Below are positions 1 to 8,306 of a stretch of DNA of 64,000 bases, piece after piece. How positions within the stretch are numbered: the stretch's first letter is position 1; each line of letters begins with the position of its first letter. This DNA is from Ruminococcus sp. UBA4275 (GTDB lineage: Bacteria > Bacillota > Clostridia > Oscillospirales > Ruminococcaceae). The translations under genes and the position numbers were made by a program. The notes beneath the pieces were generated by a model. The model did not search any database and was not told the origin of the DNA. It saw nothing but the letters and a program-made list of their open reading frames with translations. The DNA is taken from positions 5,751 through 69,750 of the forward strand of contig DGVV01000133.1 of assembly GCA_002395085.1 (NCBI GenBank), in the 5' to 3' direction.

Positions 1-222
1 GAAGCTCGCCGGTGCGAGTGCGCCGCGGATCAGCTGCGCCTGCTCTGGTGTGAGCGACGTCCATGCGAGGTCGTAGCTCGCAAGGTTTGCGCGGACGCGC
101 TCCCGGAATAGGTACCCCGATTCTGCTCTGCCGGTTGCAGCGCTGTCCAGGTCGTACTCCGTGATCGGGCAGGTGTCCGGTGTCGGGAGCAGCTGCCCGT
201 CTATCTTGATCCACCAGCTCAT
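1..222 (-). CDS. Phage tail protein downstream of tape measure (partial)
   Basis: Only the first 74 codons are in the window; the rest runs off the left edge. The start MSWWIKIDGQLLPTPDT resembles small Firmicute phage proteins (DUF6711-like) encoded directly after the tape measure protein. The ATG overlaps the tape-measure stop as ATGA, so translation is probably coupled. By position it should be a distal tail or baseplate component, but this is inferred from order and not from a catalytic or structural motif. Confidence 0.6.
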   Translation of the reverse strand, partial: MSWWIKIDGQLLPTPDTCPITEYDLDSAATGRAESGYLFRERVRANLASYDLAWTSLTPEQAQLIRGALAPASF

Positions 223-3200
223 CTCGTGCCGCCTCCGTTCGTGATGCGTCCGGTCTGCGTGCTGTATCGCCGCACGACCTCCGCGAGTTTCCGGCCTTCG
301 CAGACCAGATTGATGGTTTCGGTGCGGCTGCCGCCGTCCGTCTGACCCTCCAGCAGAGCGATGATTTTCGCAAGCAGCGCGTTCGTCTCCCGGTTGTCGG
401 GTATCGTTTTTTCCCGTCGGGGCGTCGTATCTGCGATGCGCGTTTTCACGGGGATCACGGTTCCGGCGGCGACCTGCGGCACACCGATTCGCTCGAAATC
501 GGGGAGCATTCCCGTGATCCGTTCAATCGCCTGTGCAAGCCGTGCAAGTCTGCCTGAGAGGGCGTTCATGCCCGTGAGCGCGTCTGTCGCCTGCGGAGCG
601 GCTGCTGTGCGCGTCCTGTCTGCCTCTGCGGTAATTTCCGGTTTGCGGTATCTGACGCTCTCTGCAAGCGCTGCTGCGGCTCTCAGCGCGTCCTTTGTGA
701 TTGCCGACATCGTCTGCGCTGCCTCCTGCGCCGCTGCCCGGAAAGCATCCGCGATACCAGCCAGCTTTTCCGCGGCGGCGTCCAGCCCGTCGGTCATGGT
801 ATCGTCAGAGATTTCCAGCGCAGCCGCTTCCGACGTGACTCCCGACAAGAATCTCTTGACAGCCTCCTGCGCTTGGGTTGTGTCTGGCGCCATAATATCA
901 CCGGAGATTTCCAGTGTAGCAGTTCCCGCCGTGACCCCTGACAAGAATCTCTTGACGGATTCCCGCGCTGCCGTGGTGTCTGGTGTCATGCTGTCGCTGA
1001 TGCCCTCTGCGAGACCGGAAACCGTGCGCATGACGCTCCGGCTCTCTGCGGCGATGCCGTTATCAAGTCCCTGCATCAGGAACCCGCCGACGTCGTAGAA
1101 AACGCGCGACGGACTGCCGATTTTGAAAAACGAGTTGACGACATTCAACATATCGTGGCACTTATTCCACAGGGTGTTCGTGATGTTGACCCACCCGTCG
1201 TTGAGGCCGTTCGCCAGTCCGCTGATGAGGTTGCCTGCCGCGCCCGAGAAGTCTGTTTTCTGGATGTCATTGCGCAGATCGCCCCACAGCTTCAGCGCGG
1301 TTTTGCTGACGGTGCTCCACCCTGAGCTGATGCCGTTTTTGATGCCGCTGACGAATCCTGCGCCGACCCGTGTGAAATCGGTGCCGGTGAATGCATCGCG
1401 CAGTCCGCCCCACAGCCCCACGGCTGCGGTTTGCAGTCCGCCCCACGCACTCCGGATGCCGCTTCTCAGGCTCGCGGTCATTTTCGTGCCGACGGACGAA
1501 AAATCAGTCTTGCCGAGGTCGCCGGTCAGCCCTGACCACAGCGACGTCGCCGCCGTCCTGACGGTGCCCCACGCGCCCGTGATGCCGGAGCGCAGCGTCG
1601 TCATGGCATTTCTGCCGACGCGGCTGAAATCGACGCCTGCGATCGTCTGCCGCAGGCTCTCCCAGTCGCTTTTGATCTTACCGGTGAGCTCTGTGATCGA
1701 CTTCGGGAAAAAGTCGGTCACGGTTTTCCAGTTGTCCTCGATGCCGTTCCGGAAGCCTTCGATCGTATACCCGCCGAGCTCCTCGAAAACCTTTGACGGG
1801 CTGCCGATTTTGAGCTTATCCTTTACGGTGTCGATCAGCGGCTTGATGAGTTTATCGTAGATGAATGTAAGGGGATTGATCGCGCGGATTGCCGCGTTCA
1901 GACCTTCAAAAAAGCCCTGAATCGAGAACTCGCCGTTTTCGTGCAGCGCGTCGTAGAGATCCTGTCCCCACTGCTGCGCGTGCTCTCCGATGCCGGTGAT
2001 CGCGCCGACAAGGATTTCAAAAGCCGCTTTGAAAAGCCCGACCGTAAATTCTCCGAGGACTGTCTGAAGCCCGCCCCAGTCGATGTTTTCGAGCAGGTCG
2101 AGGATTTTGTCAAAAAGATTGTGCGCGATATCCGCCCAGTTGGTGTTCATCAGGAGATTCTTGCCTGCCGTGATGACGCCGCGCAGCATATCGCTCAGGA
2201 ATTTTCCAAGTTTCGCGGTGTCGATCTTCTGTAGCCCTTGCCCGATTGCATCCATGAGCTTTGTGCCGGTATCGCCCCAGCTGAAATGCTCGACGAATCC
2301 CGCGCCTGCGCTGATGATCGCATTGATCCCGCCGACAAAGATGCCGATAAGCTTGTCCCATTCAACGCCTTGCAGAAATGCGGAGATCGCTTCCGCGAGA
2401 TCACCTGCGGCTTCACCCCAGTCAAATTCTGTGATGAATCCGTAGATTGACCGCAAAACTGCGTTAAAGCCCGCCGCAAACGTCGCGCCGACCTGCGTCC
2501 AGTTGATTGTCTCGAACAGCTTGTTCGCGCCTGCCGCGACCTCCTGCGCCATGCCGAGCCAGTCGGTCTGCGCCAGAATGTTGTACAGCAGGCTGAAAAT
2601 GCCGTTGATGCCGTCACCAACCGTCTGTCCGAGCAGCTCCCAGTCGATGCCAAAGAACAGCCCTTCGATCGCGTTGCTGATCGTCGTGCCGAGCGCACCG
2701 AAGTTGAAAGTACGCAGGAAAGCGTCAAGTGCAGCAAATGCCAGATTGATGCCGTCTGCCAGCGTCTGCCCGAGGAGCTGACCGTCAAACCCCAGGACGA
2801 GCCCGTTCAGCGCCTGCGCGACACCCGTTGCCCACGCTTCTGCTTTCGCCCGGAGGGCGAGAATCGAATCGTCCACCAGCTTGAGTGCGTCGTTCAGCCC
2901 GCCTGCAATCGCGCTGCCGACGCCGTACCAGTTTCCGTTCCGGACTGCTGCCCGGATCCGGTCAATCATGGTCTGCGCGAATGCCGGGAGCTGTCCGAGC
3001 ACCTTGTCTACCGGCACAGTCTCGAACAGGTCATTGACTTCTTCTGCGCTGTCTGACGCCGTCGGATTGGTGTCTGTCACGCCGTCGAGCTTGTGGATCT
3101 GGTCGTAAGATGTCAGAGTCGCGTTGAGCTTCTCCTGCTCCTTGCGGGCGTCCTCTGCCGCCTTGGCGCTGTCGCTCAGAGAATCCGCGTAGGACTGCGT

Positions 3201-4784
3201 CTGCGTCTTGGCAACGGTGACCGTCTCCGCCCCGCTCAGGGATGCAATCAGCGCGTTCAGCCCCGCCGCCGCTTTGGATGCCGCGTCGATGATGCGGCTC
3301 AGAATCGGCTCGGCCTTCTTGATGATCGTGCCGAAGGTCACCGTGACATTGGCACCCAGCTCTGCCGTGCGGTTGCGCAGGTTCGAGAAGGAGCGGTCGA
3401 ATTCGCTGTCAAATTTTGCGAGTGCCTGCACCGCCTTGGTGAGCGTCTGGAAAAGGTACGAGATGAACGTGCGCTTGATTCTGCTGATGAGCATCGTCCT
3501 GATGCGGGTCAGCCCCTTGACCAGTCCCTGCACGACGTTCTGCGTCTTTTTGCCGCGGCTGATTGTGTCCTTCATCCGATTGCCGAGGGAAAGCAGCCCC
3601 TTTGCCGCCGATTTCGCGTGCGTAGCCAGCCCCTTCAGACCGTTCCACAGCCCCCTGACGGACGCATGAAATGCCTTGACGCCGATGTTCTTCATCGCAT
3701 TTGCGATACGCTGCAAGGCGGATACTGTTTCCTGCGTACCTGTTGTCTGCGGCGTGACGCTCTGCTGCGCGATCTGCTGCAATTTCAGCCGCTCTGCTTC
3801 GAGCTGCCGGAGGGCTTCTGCGCGCTCCTGCGCGGTGCTTGCCGCCCCGACCCGTTCCAGCGCGGTGAGGATGTTCAGCTTCTGCTGCTCGATCGCCTCC
3901 GCGTTGATGAGATCCTTGTTGCGGGTCAGTGTTGCTGTCTGCTCTCCGAGACGGCTCTCTGCGGCTTTCAGGGCTTCCTCTGTGCGCTTGATCTCCGCCG
4001 TAGTCTGCTTGTACAGCTCGGTCTGGTCGCCGCCTATCACGTCGCGCCCGGCGTCTTTGAGCGCCTGCTGCTGCTGTTCGAGCCGTTCGATCTCCGCTCT
4101 GGTTTCCGCGACCTTTGCTTTCGTTGCATCCCAGTCCTTTGCGGCTTTTTCGGCGCCCTGCTTTTTCATGGCGGCAGCAGTGTCCTGCACCTTGGCAAGA
4201 TACGCCTGTGCATCCTTCATCTGCGATTCAAATTCGATGAATTCCTGCGGGCTGATCTCCACTCTGCCCTCGTCGATGCGTGCCTTTTCTTCCTCGAACT
4301 CCCGCACCGCGTTCCTCGCGTCATTGATCTGCGCCTGAACGTGCTGCCATTCTGCCGCCTGCGCCCCCGCGCCGCTACTTTCCATTTTCTGCTGCTGCTG
4401 TTCGAGCTTTGCGAGCTGGTCTTTTGCGGCCTGCACTTCGCGGGTGATGCGGGAGTATTCATCAGTCTGGATCTTGAGTTTCGACAGCTCCTCGGCTTTC
4501 AGTCTCAGCGCTTCGAGATCCGCCTTGCTCTCCTCCAGTTTGGCATTCGCGCCGTCGATCGCCTGCCCGGTTTCCTGCAAGGTGCTGTTGAATGCCAGCA
4601 CCTGCGACGGGCTGCCGAATCCCCGGAGCGATGACTGGATCGCGCTCTCCGTCTTGTGGCCGATTGCGTCGATCTGTTTCGAGAGGCTCTGGATTGCCCG
4701 CTGCATATCCTGCGATCCTTTTTTGAATCCGGTCTGGTCGAGCCCGGTGTTAATTACAATTTTGCCGTCAGCCTGCTCAGCCAT
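219..4784 (-). CDS. Phage tail tape measure protein
   Basis: A 1521-residue protein that should set tail length and pass through the tail tube during DNA ejection. Residues about 30-350 are heptad-rich coiled coil (long runs of E, Q, K, A and L). A basic hydrophobic stretch follows at about 380-470. Residues about 650-910 are tandem 38-40-residue hydrophobic units with a W/F-G-D/x-LG pattern. About 1050-1200 has four units of the TDFSxVG...LRSGIxxAW type. The motif KIGSPS(K/R)VF, common in such proteins, occurs near 995 and 1225. A further duplication (VKRFLSGVT twice) lies near 1275-1320. It follows the two tail-chaperone genes, the standard siphovirus order. The upstream gene overlaps it by 8 bp. 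Confidence 0.95.
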   Translation of the reverse strand: MAEQADGKIVINTGLDQTGFKKGSQDMQRAIQSLSKQIDAIGHKTESAIQSSLRGFGSPSQVLAFNSTLQETGQAIDGANAKLEESKADLEALRLKAEELSKLKIQTDEYSRITREVQAAKDQLAKLEQQQQKMESSGAGAQAAEWQHVQAQINDARNAVREFEEEKARIDEGRVEISPQEFIEFESQMKDAQAYLAKVQDTAAAMKKQGAEKAAKDWDATKAKVAETRAEIERLEQQQQALKDAGRDVIGGDQTELYKQTTAEIKRTEEALKAAESRLGEQTATLTRNKDLINAEAIEQQKLNILTALERVGAASTAQERAEALRQLEAERLKLQQIAQQSVTPQTTGTQETVSALQRIANAMKNIGVKAFHASVRGLWNGLKGLATHAKSAAKGLLSLGNRMKDTISRGKKTQNVVQGLVKGLTRIRTMLISRIKRTFISYLFQTLTKAVQALAKFDSEFDRSFSNLRNRTAELGANVTVTFGTIIKKAEPILSRIIDAASKAAAGLNALIASLSGAETVTVAKTQTQSYADSLSDSAKAAEDARKEQEKLNATLTSYDQIHKLDGVTDTNPTASDSAEEVNDLFETVPVDKVLGQLPAFAQTMIDRIRAAVRNGNWYGVGSAIAGGLNDALKLVDDSILALRAKAEAWATGVAQALNGLVLGFDGQLLGQTLADGINLAFAALDAFLRTFNFGALGTTISNAIEGLFFGIDWELLGQTVGDGINGIFSLLYNILAQTDWLGMAQEVAAGANKLFETINWTQVGATFAAGFNAVLRSIYGFITEFDWGEAAGDLAEAISAFLQGVEWDKLIGIFVGGINAIISAGAGFVEHFSWGDTGTKLMDAIGQGLQKIDTAKLGKFLSDMLRGVITAGKNLLMNTNWADIAHNLFDKILDLLENIDWGGLQTVLGEFTVGLFKAAFEILVGAITGIGEHAQQWGQDLYDALHENGEFSIQGFFEGLNAAIRAINPLTFIYDKLIKPLIDTVKDKLKIGSPSKVFEELGGYTIEGFRNGIEDNWKTVTDFFPKSITELTGKIKSDWESLRQTIAGVDFSRVGRNAMTTLRSGITGAWGTVRTAATSLWSGLTGDLGKTDFSSVGTKMTASLRSGIRSAWGGLQTAAVGLWGGLRDAFTGTDFTRVGAGFVSGIKNGISSGWSTVSKTALKLWGDLRNDIQKTDFSGAAGNLISGLANGLNDGWVNITNTLWNKCHDMLNVVNSFFKIGSPSRVFYDVGGFLMQGLDNGIAAESRSVMRTVSGLAEGISDSMTPDTTAARESVKRFLSGVTAGTATLEISGDIMAPDTTQAQEAVKRFLSGVTSEAAALEISDDTMTDGLDAAAEKLAGIADAFRAAAQEAAQTMSAITKDALRAAAALAESVRYRKPEITAEADRTRTAAAPQATDALTGMNALSGRLARLAQAIERITGMLPDFERIGVPQVAAGTVIPVKTRIADTTPRREKTIPDNRETNALLAKIIALLEGQTDGGSRTETINLVCEGRKLAEVVRRYSTQTGRITNGGGTR

Positions 4785-5367
4785 CCTCGCCGCCTCCTTC
4801 TTCTTCGAGTAGTTCCTTGTATATCTGCGCCAGCTGATCCTCCGCAGTCTGCGCCCCGTTCGGGCTGATGCTCAGATCGACCAGCGTTCTGTTCGCGTTG
4901 TAGAATTCCTGCTCCCACTTTTCGAGCTTCTTGTGCTTCGCTCTTTTCTGCCGCAGCATTAAGACGTACCCGAATGTGTCCTCCCGGTCAATGCCCTGAA
5001 AATATCCCATGAAAGTCCACCAGTGCAGGTATTCCAGTGCCCGCACTTCGCAGCCCGCGACCTTGTTGACCGCCGGAAAAATGATATGCTCATCCTTCTC
5101 CCAGTCCATAACGCGCGGGCTGGGTTTATCCCCGTGTGTGCCGAAGTCGATAAACCGCACCGCCGCTTCGTATGCAGCGTCGTAGTCGCTCTGCGGCAGC
5201 GCGTCAAAGTCTGTATAGACGTTGCGCAGACACACAAACACTTTCTCTGCCGGAGACAGTTCATCGTCGTGAAACGCCTGTATCACGCGCAGGATGTCGC
5301 GGTAATCGCTCCGGATCGGATGCGCTGTGCCGTTTACGTCAAGCCGTTTCGGCAGGCTGCCCAGCAT
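4777..5367 (-). CDS. Gp15-family tail assembly chaperone
   Basis: A 196-residue protein of the bacteriophage Gp15 type, encoded between the first tail chaperone and the tape measure gene. Members coat the tape measure protein during tail assembly. I chose the ATG at 5367 (MLGSLPKRLDVNG), which has GGAGGG about 8 nt upstream; the longer reading frame begins with an implausible Arg/Ser-rich stretch. It overlaps the end of the upstream chaperone gene by 29 nt in another frame. In many siphophages this pair is made by ribosomal frameshifting. I see no convincing slippery heptamer here, and the good ribosome site argues for independent initiation. Confidence 0.85.
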   Translation of the reverse strand: MLGSLPKRLDVNGTAHPIRSDYRDILRVIQAFHDDELSPAEKVFVCLRNVYTDFDALPQSDYDAAYEAAVRFIDFGTHGDKPSPRVMDWEKDEHIIFPAVNKVAGCEVRALEYLHWWTFMGYFQGIDREDTFGYVLMLRQKRAKHKKLEKWEQEFYNANRTLVDLSISPNGAQTAEDQLAQIYKELLEEEGGGEDG

Positions 5368-5812
5368 CGGTGCTGCCCTCCGGCATATACTTTGCGATGC
5401 GCTTCTGCGTCTGCTTCGCTTCATCTTCAATCGCCTTCGCGATCAGGTCGCCGATGGCGTCCAGCACATTCTCGCAGAAAAACTTTCCGCCGACTGCCGA
5501 GAAAGCGTTTCGCTTCTCAAAAATCCGCGCGCTCTCTGTCGTATCGAGCAGGCTATTCAGACGCTCGATCAGTGCTGTCTCCACGGCTTTCAGCTTTGCC
5601 CAGTCCTGCTCAAACTCTGCCGTGCCGTCGGCGTTCACGCTGATGTCCTCGAGGGGTTTCAGCATCTCCCCGAGACCCTCCCGCATCGCGGTGTAGCGAT
5701 CCAGAATCGAAAGATCCGCAGGCCGGATGTGAATGGTGCAGATCGGCTGCCCGAACTGGTTTTCAACCGGAATCGCCCGTGTGCCGTCGTCGATTGTCAG
5801 TTTCATGCTCAT
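5339..5812 (-). CDS. Tail assembly chaperone (Gp14-like)
   Basis: A 157-residue acidic protein (MSMKLTIDDGTRAIPVENQ) between the major tail protein and the Gp15-like gene, the usual place of the first tail chaperone in Gram-positive siphophages. AAGGAGG stands 7 nt before the ATG. It begins after a strong terminator that follows the tail tube gene, so chaperone expression is probably lower than tail tube expression. No enzymatic motif is visible. The function rests on position and general sequence type. Confidence 0.75.
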   Translation of the reverse strand: MSMKLTIDDGTRAIPVENQFGQPICTIHIRPADLSILDRYTAMREGLGEMLKPLEDISVNADGTAEFEQDWAKLKAVETALIERLNSLLDTTESARIFEKRNAFSAVGGKFFCENVLDAIGDLIAKAIEDEAKQTQKRIAKYMPEGSTDAGQPAETA

Positions 5813-5837
5813 GCCTTGTCCTCCTTTTCCGCATACG

Positions 5838-5875
5838 AAAAAAGCGGGAGAGGGCTGTCATGCCGCTCTCCCGCT
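5838..5875 (-). terminator. Intrinsic terminator after the tail tube gene
   Basis: On the minus strand a 10-bp stem (AGCGGGAGAG with CTCTCCCGCT) and a 13-nt loop are followed by six Ts. It lies between the major tail protein gene and the chaperone genes, where partial termination would set the high tail-tube to low chaperone ratio. Confidence 0.88.
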
Positions 5876-5881
5876 CATGAC

Positions 5882-6616
5882 TCAGGATTCGTCAGTGATC
5901 GTTGCCGTATTCGTTGCCATGTCGTAGACGATGACTTTCTTTTCCATCGGACCCGTCGGATTGATCGTGAACGGGACGCCGAAGCCGGAAGTGTCGCCGC
6001 CGACGCTCTGCGGGACGAACCATGCGCGTCTGACGTATGCGTATCCGGTCATGGTCTGCGCGTCCTTGTCAACCGTCTCGAAGAATGCCTCCGCGAAGTA
6101 ACCGAGCAGATCGGTCTCCGCATACGCCTCGGTCATCGCGACCTCCTTGAGGTGCCCGTACATCAGACGGGCGGGGTCCATGTAGTAGGTCGAGACGTCA
6201 ATCTCCGGCTCATAGCCGGAGTGCTTGAACGTGGACTCGCCGAGGACGTTCTTCGTGGTCTCGGTGTCCGGGTTCAGCTCCTTGGAGAGGTCGTCGTTGT
6301 CCTTGCCGATCGCCTCCCAGCCGCCGGAGCCTGCGGTATACGTGACGGCGATTGTATCGCCGTCGTCCGGCGTGCCGGTCACGGTGATGCCGTAGTCATC
6401 CAGTGTGATCGCGGTGCCGTTGTATTTCCAAGTGGTGCCGGTCAGCGAGTACGTGAACACGTACTCACCGGACACACCGCCGACCTTCGTGCCGAAAGTC
6501 GCCGCAGTGACCGTGGCAGCCGTAATGTCGCCGGTGATCTTGGTCGCGGCGGCTTCGGTGATTGCTGCGCCGGTCCACGAGCCGAAAAACATAGAGCGGT
6601 TTCTTGCCAGTTTCAT
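5882..6616 (-). CDS. Major tail (tube) protein
   Basis: A 244-residue protein (MKLARNRSMFFGSWTGAAIT) that should polymerise into the tail tube. Its middle (about residues 30-100) is Gly/Thr/Val-rich and beta-like, resembling an inserted Ig-like or carbohydrate-binding decoration. The ending GPMEKKVIVYDMATNT is typical of Firmicute major tail proteins. Order (connectors, this gene, terminator, chaperones, tape measure) supports the call. Its ATG overlaps the preceding stop as ATGA, with GGAGGA upstream. Confidence 0.88.
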   Translation of the reverse strand: MKLARNRSMFFGSWTGAAITEAAATKITGDITAATVTAATFGTKVGGVSGEYVFTYSLTGTTWKYNGTAITLDDYGITVTGTPDDGDTIAVTYTAGSGGWEAIGKDNDDLSKELNPDTETTKNVLGESTFKHSGYEPEIDVSTYYMDPARLMYGHLKEVAMTEAYAETDLLGYFAEAFFETVDKDAQTMTGYAYVRRAWFVPQSVGGDTSGFGVPFTINPTGPMEKKVIVYDMATNTATITDES

Positions 6617-7059
6617 GGGCTTATCCTCCTATATGTGATTCTGAGCTGAATCTGGTATTTTGCGGTGTCTGTGCCGACTGCGGCAGGGTATGCCGTCAGC
6701 GTAGGCACGACGGATTTTACGGTGCCGCCGGGGATCTCCGGCAGTCTCCGCAGCGCGTTCTGCGCCTGAATCCAGCCGGTGACAGCCTCGTAAAACTCCA
6801 TGCTGTCCAGATTTTGCTGCGTGTCTGCTCCGTAGCTTTCCTGCGAGGCAAACACAAAGTTAAGGGTTTGTTCGTCGGCGGGGATCTCCTCGCCGAGGAC
6901 GTTTTCTGTGTACCGGATGCCGGACGGGACGGCGTACAGCGCGTACTCTGTCGGGTGTCCGTTGAGGTAATTGACGCCGAGCTTTGCCCCCGCTGCCAGC
7001 AGCGGACAGGTGCGCAGCCATTCGCGCAGCGCTTCTGTGATACTACTTGATTCCAGCAG
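6613..7059 (-). CDS. Phage minor tail / tail terminator-position protein, apparent CTG start
   Basis: No ATG, GTG or TTG exists in this frame upstream of a GTG at 6855, which would give an 80-residue protein. The open frame continues upstream with plausible protein (ITEALREWLRTCPLLAAGAK, VNYLNGHPTEYALYAVPSG) to a tandem CTG CTG at 7054-7059. AGGAGG stands 9 nt before the first CTG. I therefore propose a product of about 148 residues starting at CTG, overlapping the upstream gene by 17 nt. Position between a Gp10-like tail completion protein and the tail tube gene is that of the tail terminator. The start codon is the uncertain part. Confidence 0.65.
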   Translation of the reverse strand: MLESSSITEALREWLRTCPLLAAGAKLGVNYLNGHPTEYALYAVPSGIRYTENVLGEEIPADEQTLNFVFASQESYGADTQQNLDSMEFYEAVTGWIQAQNALRRLPEIPGGTVKSVVPTLTAYPAAVGTDTAKYQIQLRITYRRISP

Positions 7060-7498
7060 CTTTTCTCGCCTCCTCCAGAATGTCTTTCGCGTGGTCTGCC
7101 TTCATCCGCTCAAACCAGAACGACCCTGCGAGCGGATTCAGATCGGTCCTGAATTGCAGTTTCCGCCCCGTCGGATGCTTTTTCTTTCCCGGCGGAGAAA
7201 ACCAGTGTGTCGGTACGCCCGAGTCGTCCTCGAATACGGGGATATTCGGTCCCCAGACCTCGCCGTAGTAGAGGTATCTCGCATACGGTCCGGGGTACAC
7301 GACGGTTCCGCTGCCGATCACCGTTGCACTGTATGCGCTGTTCGCCAGCATTCCGGTGTCAAACGGGCAGTAGGGCAGGCACCAGTCGATCACGCTCTTG
7401 TCGATAACCTTCTGCACCAGCCCGCCTTTTTCGAGGTTCTGCCGTGCGAGCACCTTCTCCCAGTCGGGTGAAAACAGCTTGGCTTCAATGACCTTCAT
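7043..7498 (-). CDS. Phage minor capsid / tail completion protein (HK97 gp10-like)
   Basis: A 151-residue protein (MKVIEAKLFSPDWEKVLARQ) with the profile of head-tail joining proteins: a central PFDTGMLANS segment, a YARYLYYGE segment typical of gp10-like and minor capsid 2 proteins, and a C-terminal SFWFERMKADHAKDIL helix. It should help connect the tail to the connector complex. It overlaps the previous gene by 4 bp, so it is co-translated in the head-tail cassette. Confidence 0.8.
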   Translation of the reverse strand: MKVIEAKLFSPDWEKVLARQNLEKGGLVQKVIDKSVIDWCLPYCPFDTGMLANSAYSATVIGSGTVVYPGPYARYLYYGEVWGPNIPVFEDDSGVPTHWFSPPGKKKHPTGRKLQFRTDLNPLAGSFWFERMKADHAKDILEEARKAAGIK

Positions 7499-7908
7499 TG
7501 CCCTGTCACCTTCCAGTGCGGCGCGCGCTTCCGGCGGGTGTTATCCGTGACGCCGAGAATCGTGATGCAGTCGCCATACCGCGCCTGAAGCTGTGCCGGT
7601 GTGAATCCGGCAGCCGTCACCGCCGCACGGACGATGATGTCGCCGTGTGCAAGCGTGAAAACCTCTGAGACATTCTCTGCGGCTTTGTACGCTTCCGGCT
7701 GCAAGTATGACCGCCCGCCGGTATCCGCGCCCGCAGGGATGCGGACGGCGGCTGTATCGGCGGTTTTCAGTCCGTCCTGCGTGACCGCCGCCCGGGTTGT
7801 CCAGAACCACGAAACACCGTGTATCACAGTCGGGATCCAGTCGTCCTTTCCGGTATCACGGTTGTATCTGCGGTTCAGAACGGTGACGGTCTCATTCGTC
7901 TGCTTCAT
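7495..7908 (-). CDS. Head-tail joining protein (DUF6751-like)
   Basis: A 137-residue protein starting MKQTNETVTVLNRRYNRDTG, similar in outline to Firmicute phage minor capsid or head closure proteins of the DUF6751 type. The N-terminal LNRRYNRDTGKDDW pattern and the ending ITILGVTDNTRRKRAPHWK are characteristic. It overlaps both neighbours by 4 bp. The precise structural role (stopper or head closure) is inferred from gene order. Confidence 0.75.
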   Translation of the reverse strand: MKQTNETVTVLNRRYNRDTGKDDWIPTVIHGVSWFWTTRAAVTQDGLKTADTAAVRIPAGADTGGRSYLQPEAYKAAENVSEVFTLAHGDIIVRAAVTAAGFTPAQLQARYGDCITILGVTDNTRRKRAPHWKVTGQ

Positions 7909-8288
7909 CGGTCAAGCCCCCTGTAAAGCAGCGGCGTTCCGCTGTCATCGCATTCGCCGGAGAGCATCTCTCTGATCTGCCGGTTCAATGCGCGTTCCAG
8001 CGCCGCGGTCTGCTCTGCCGCGCTGCCGTAGGATTCGGAATATCCGTCCGTATTGAAGGAGGCAACAAGCGGCGACGCTGCAAGTGCATCTGCGCTCAGA
8101 GCGGCATCCGCATTGATGATGCTTGTCATGCACAGCTTGACCGCTTCAGGGACGGTCTGCATTGCCGCAGCACGGCTGTTTGTCAGGTAATCAATCCGCT
8201 TGCGCGCCTTGAATTCAGCCGTCGGGAATGCTGCTTCTGCGACGGTGCCGCCGTATGCGAGATACTCCTCAAATGTCAGGTATGCCAT
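7905..8288 (-). CDS. Head-tail connector (adaptor-position) protein
   Basis: A 127-residue, mostly helical protein (MAYLTFEEYLAYGGTVAEAA) directly downstream of the major capsid gene. Small helical connector proteins of the gp6/gp15 type, which bind below the portal ring, occupy this slot. RIDYLTNSRA and the stretch up to LCMTSIINAD look like the two core helices of that fold. No catalytic motif. Confidence 0.75.
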   Translation of the reverse strand: MAYLTFEEYLAYGGTVAEAAFPTAEFKARKRIDYLTNSRAAAMQTVPEAVKLCMTSIINADAALSADALAASPLVASFNTDGYSESYGSAAEQTAALERALNRQIREMLSGECDDSGTPLLYRGLDR

Positions 8289-8306
8289 GCCTGCCGCCTC
8301 CTTTCA

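Noticed and set aside
3093..4634. A 513-codon plus-strand open frame within the tape measure gene
   Set aside because: Leu/Arg/Cys-rich translation typical of an antisense frame, no ribosome site, and it lies against a clearly real coiled-coil protein.
5339..5430. Programmed ribosomal frameshift between the two tail chaperones
   Set aside because: Common in siphophages, but I see no X-XXY-YYZ slippery heptamer in the overlap and the second gene has its own ribosome site and ATG.
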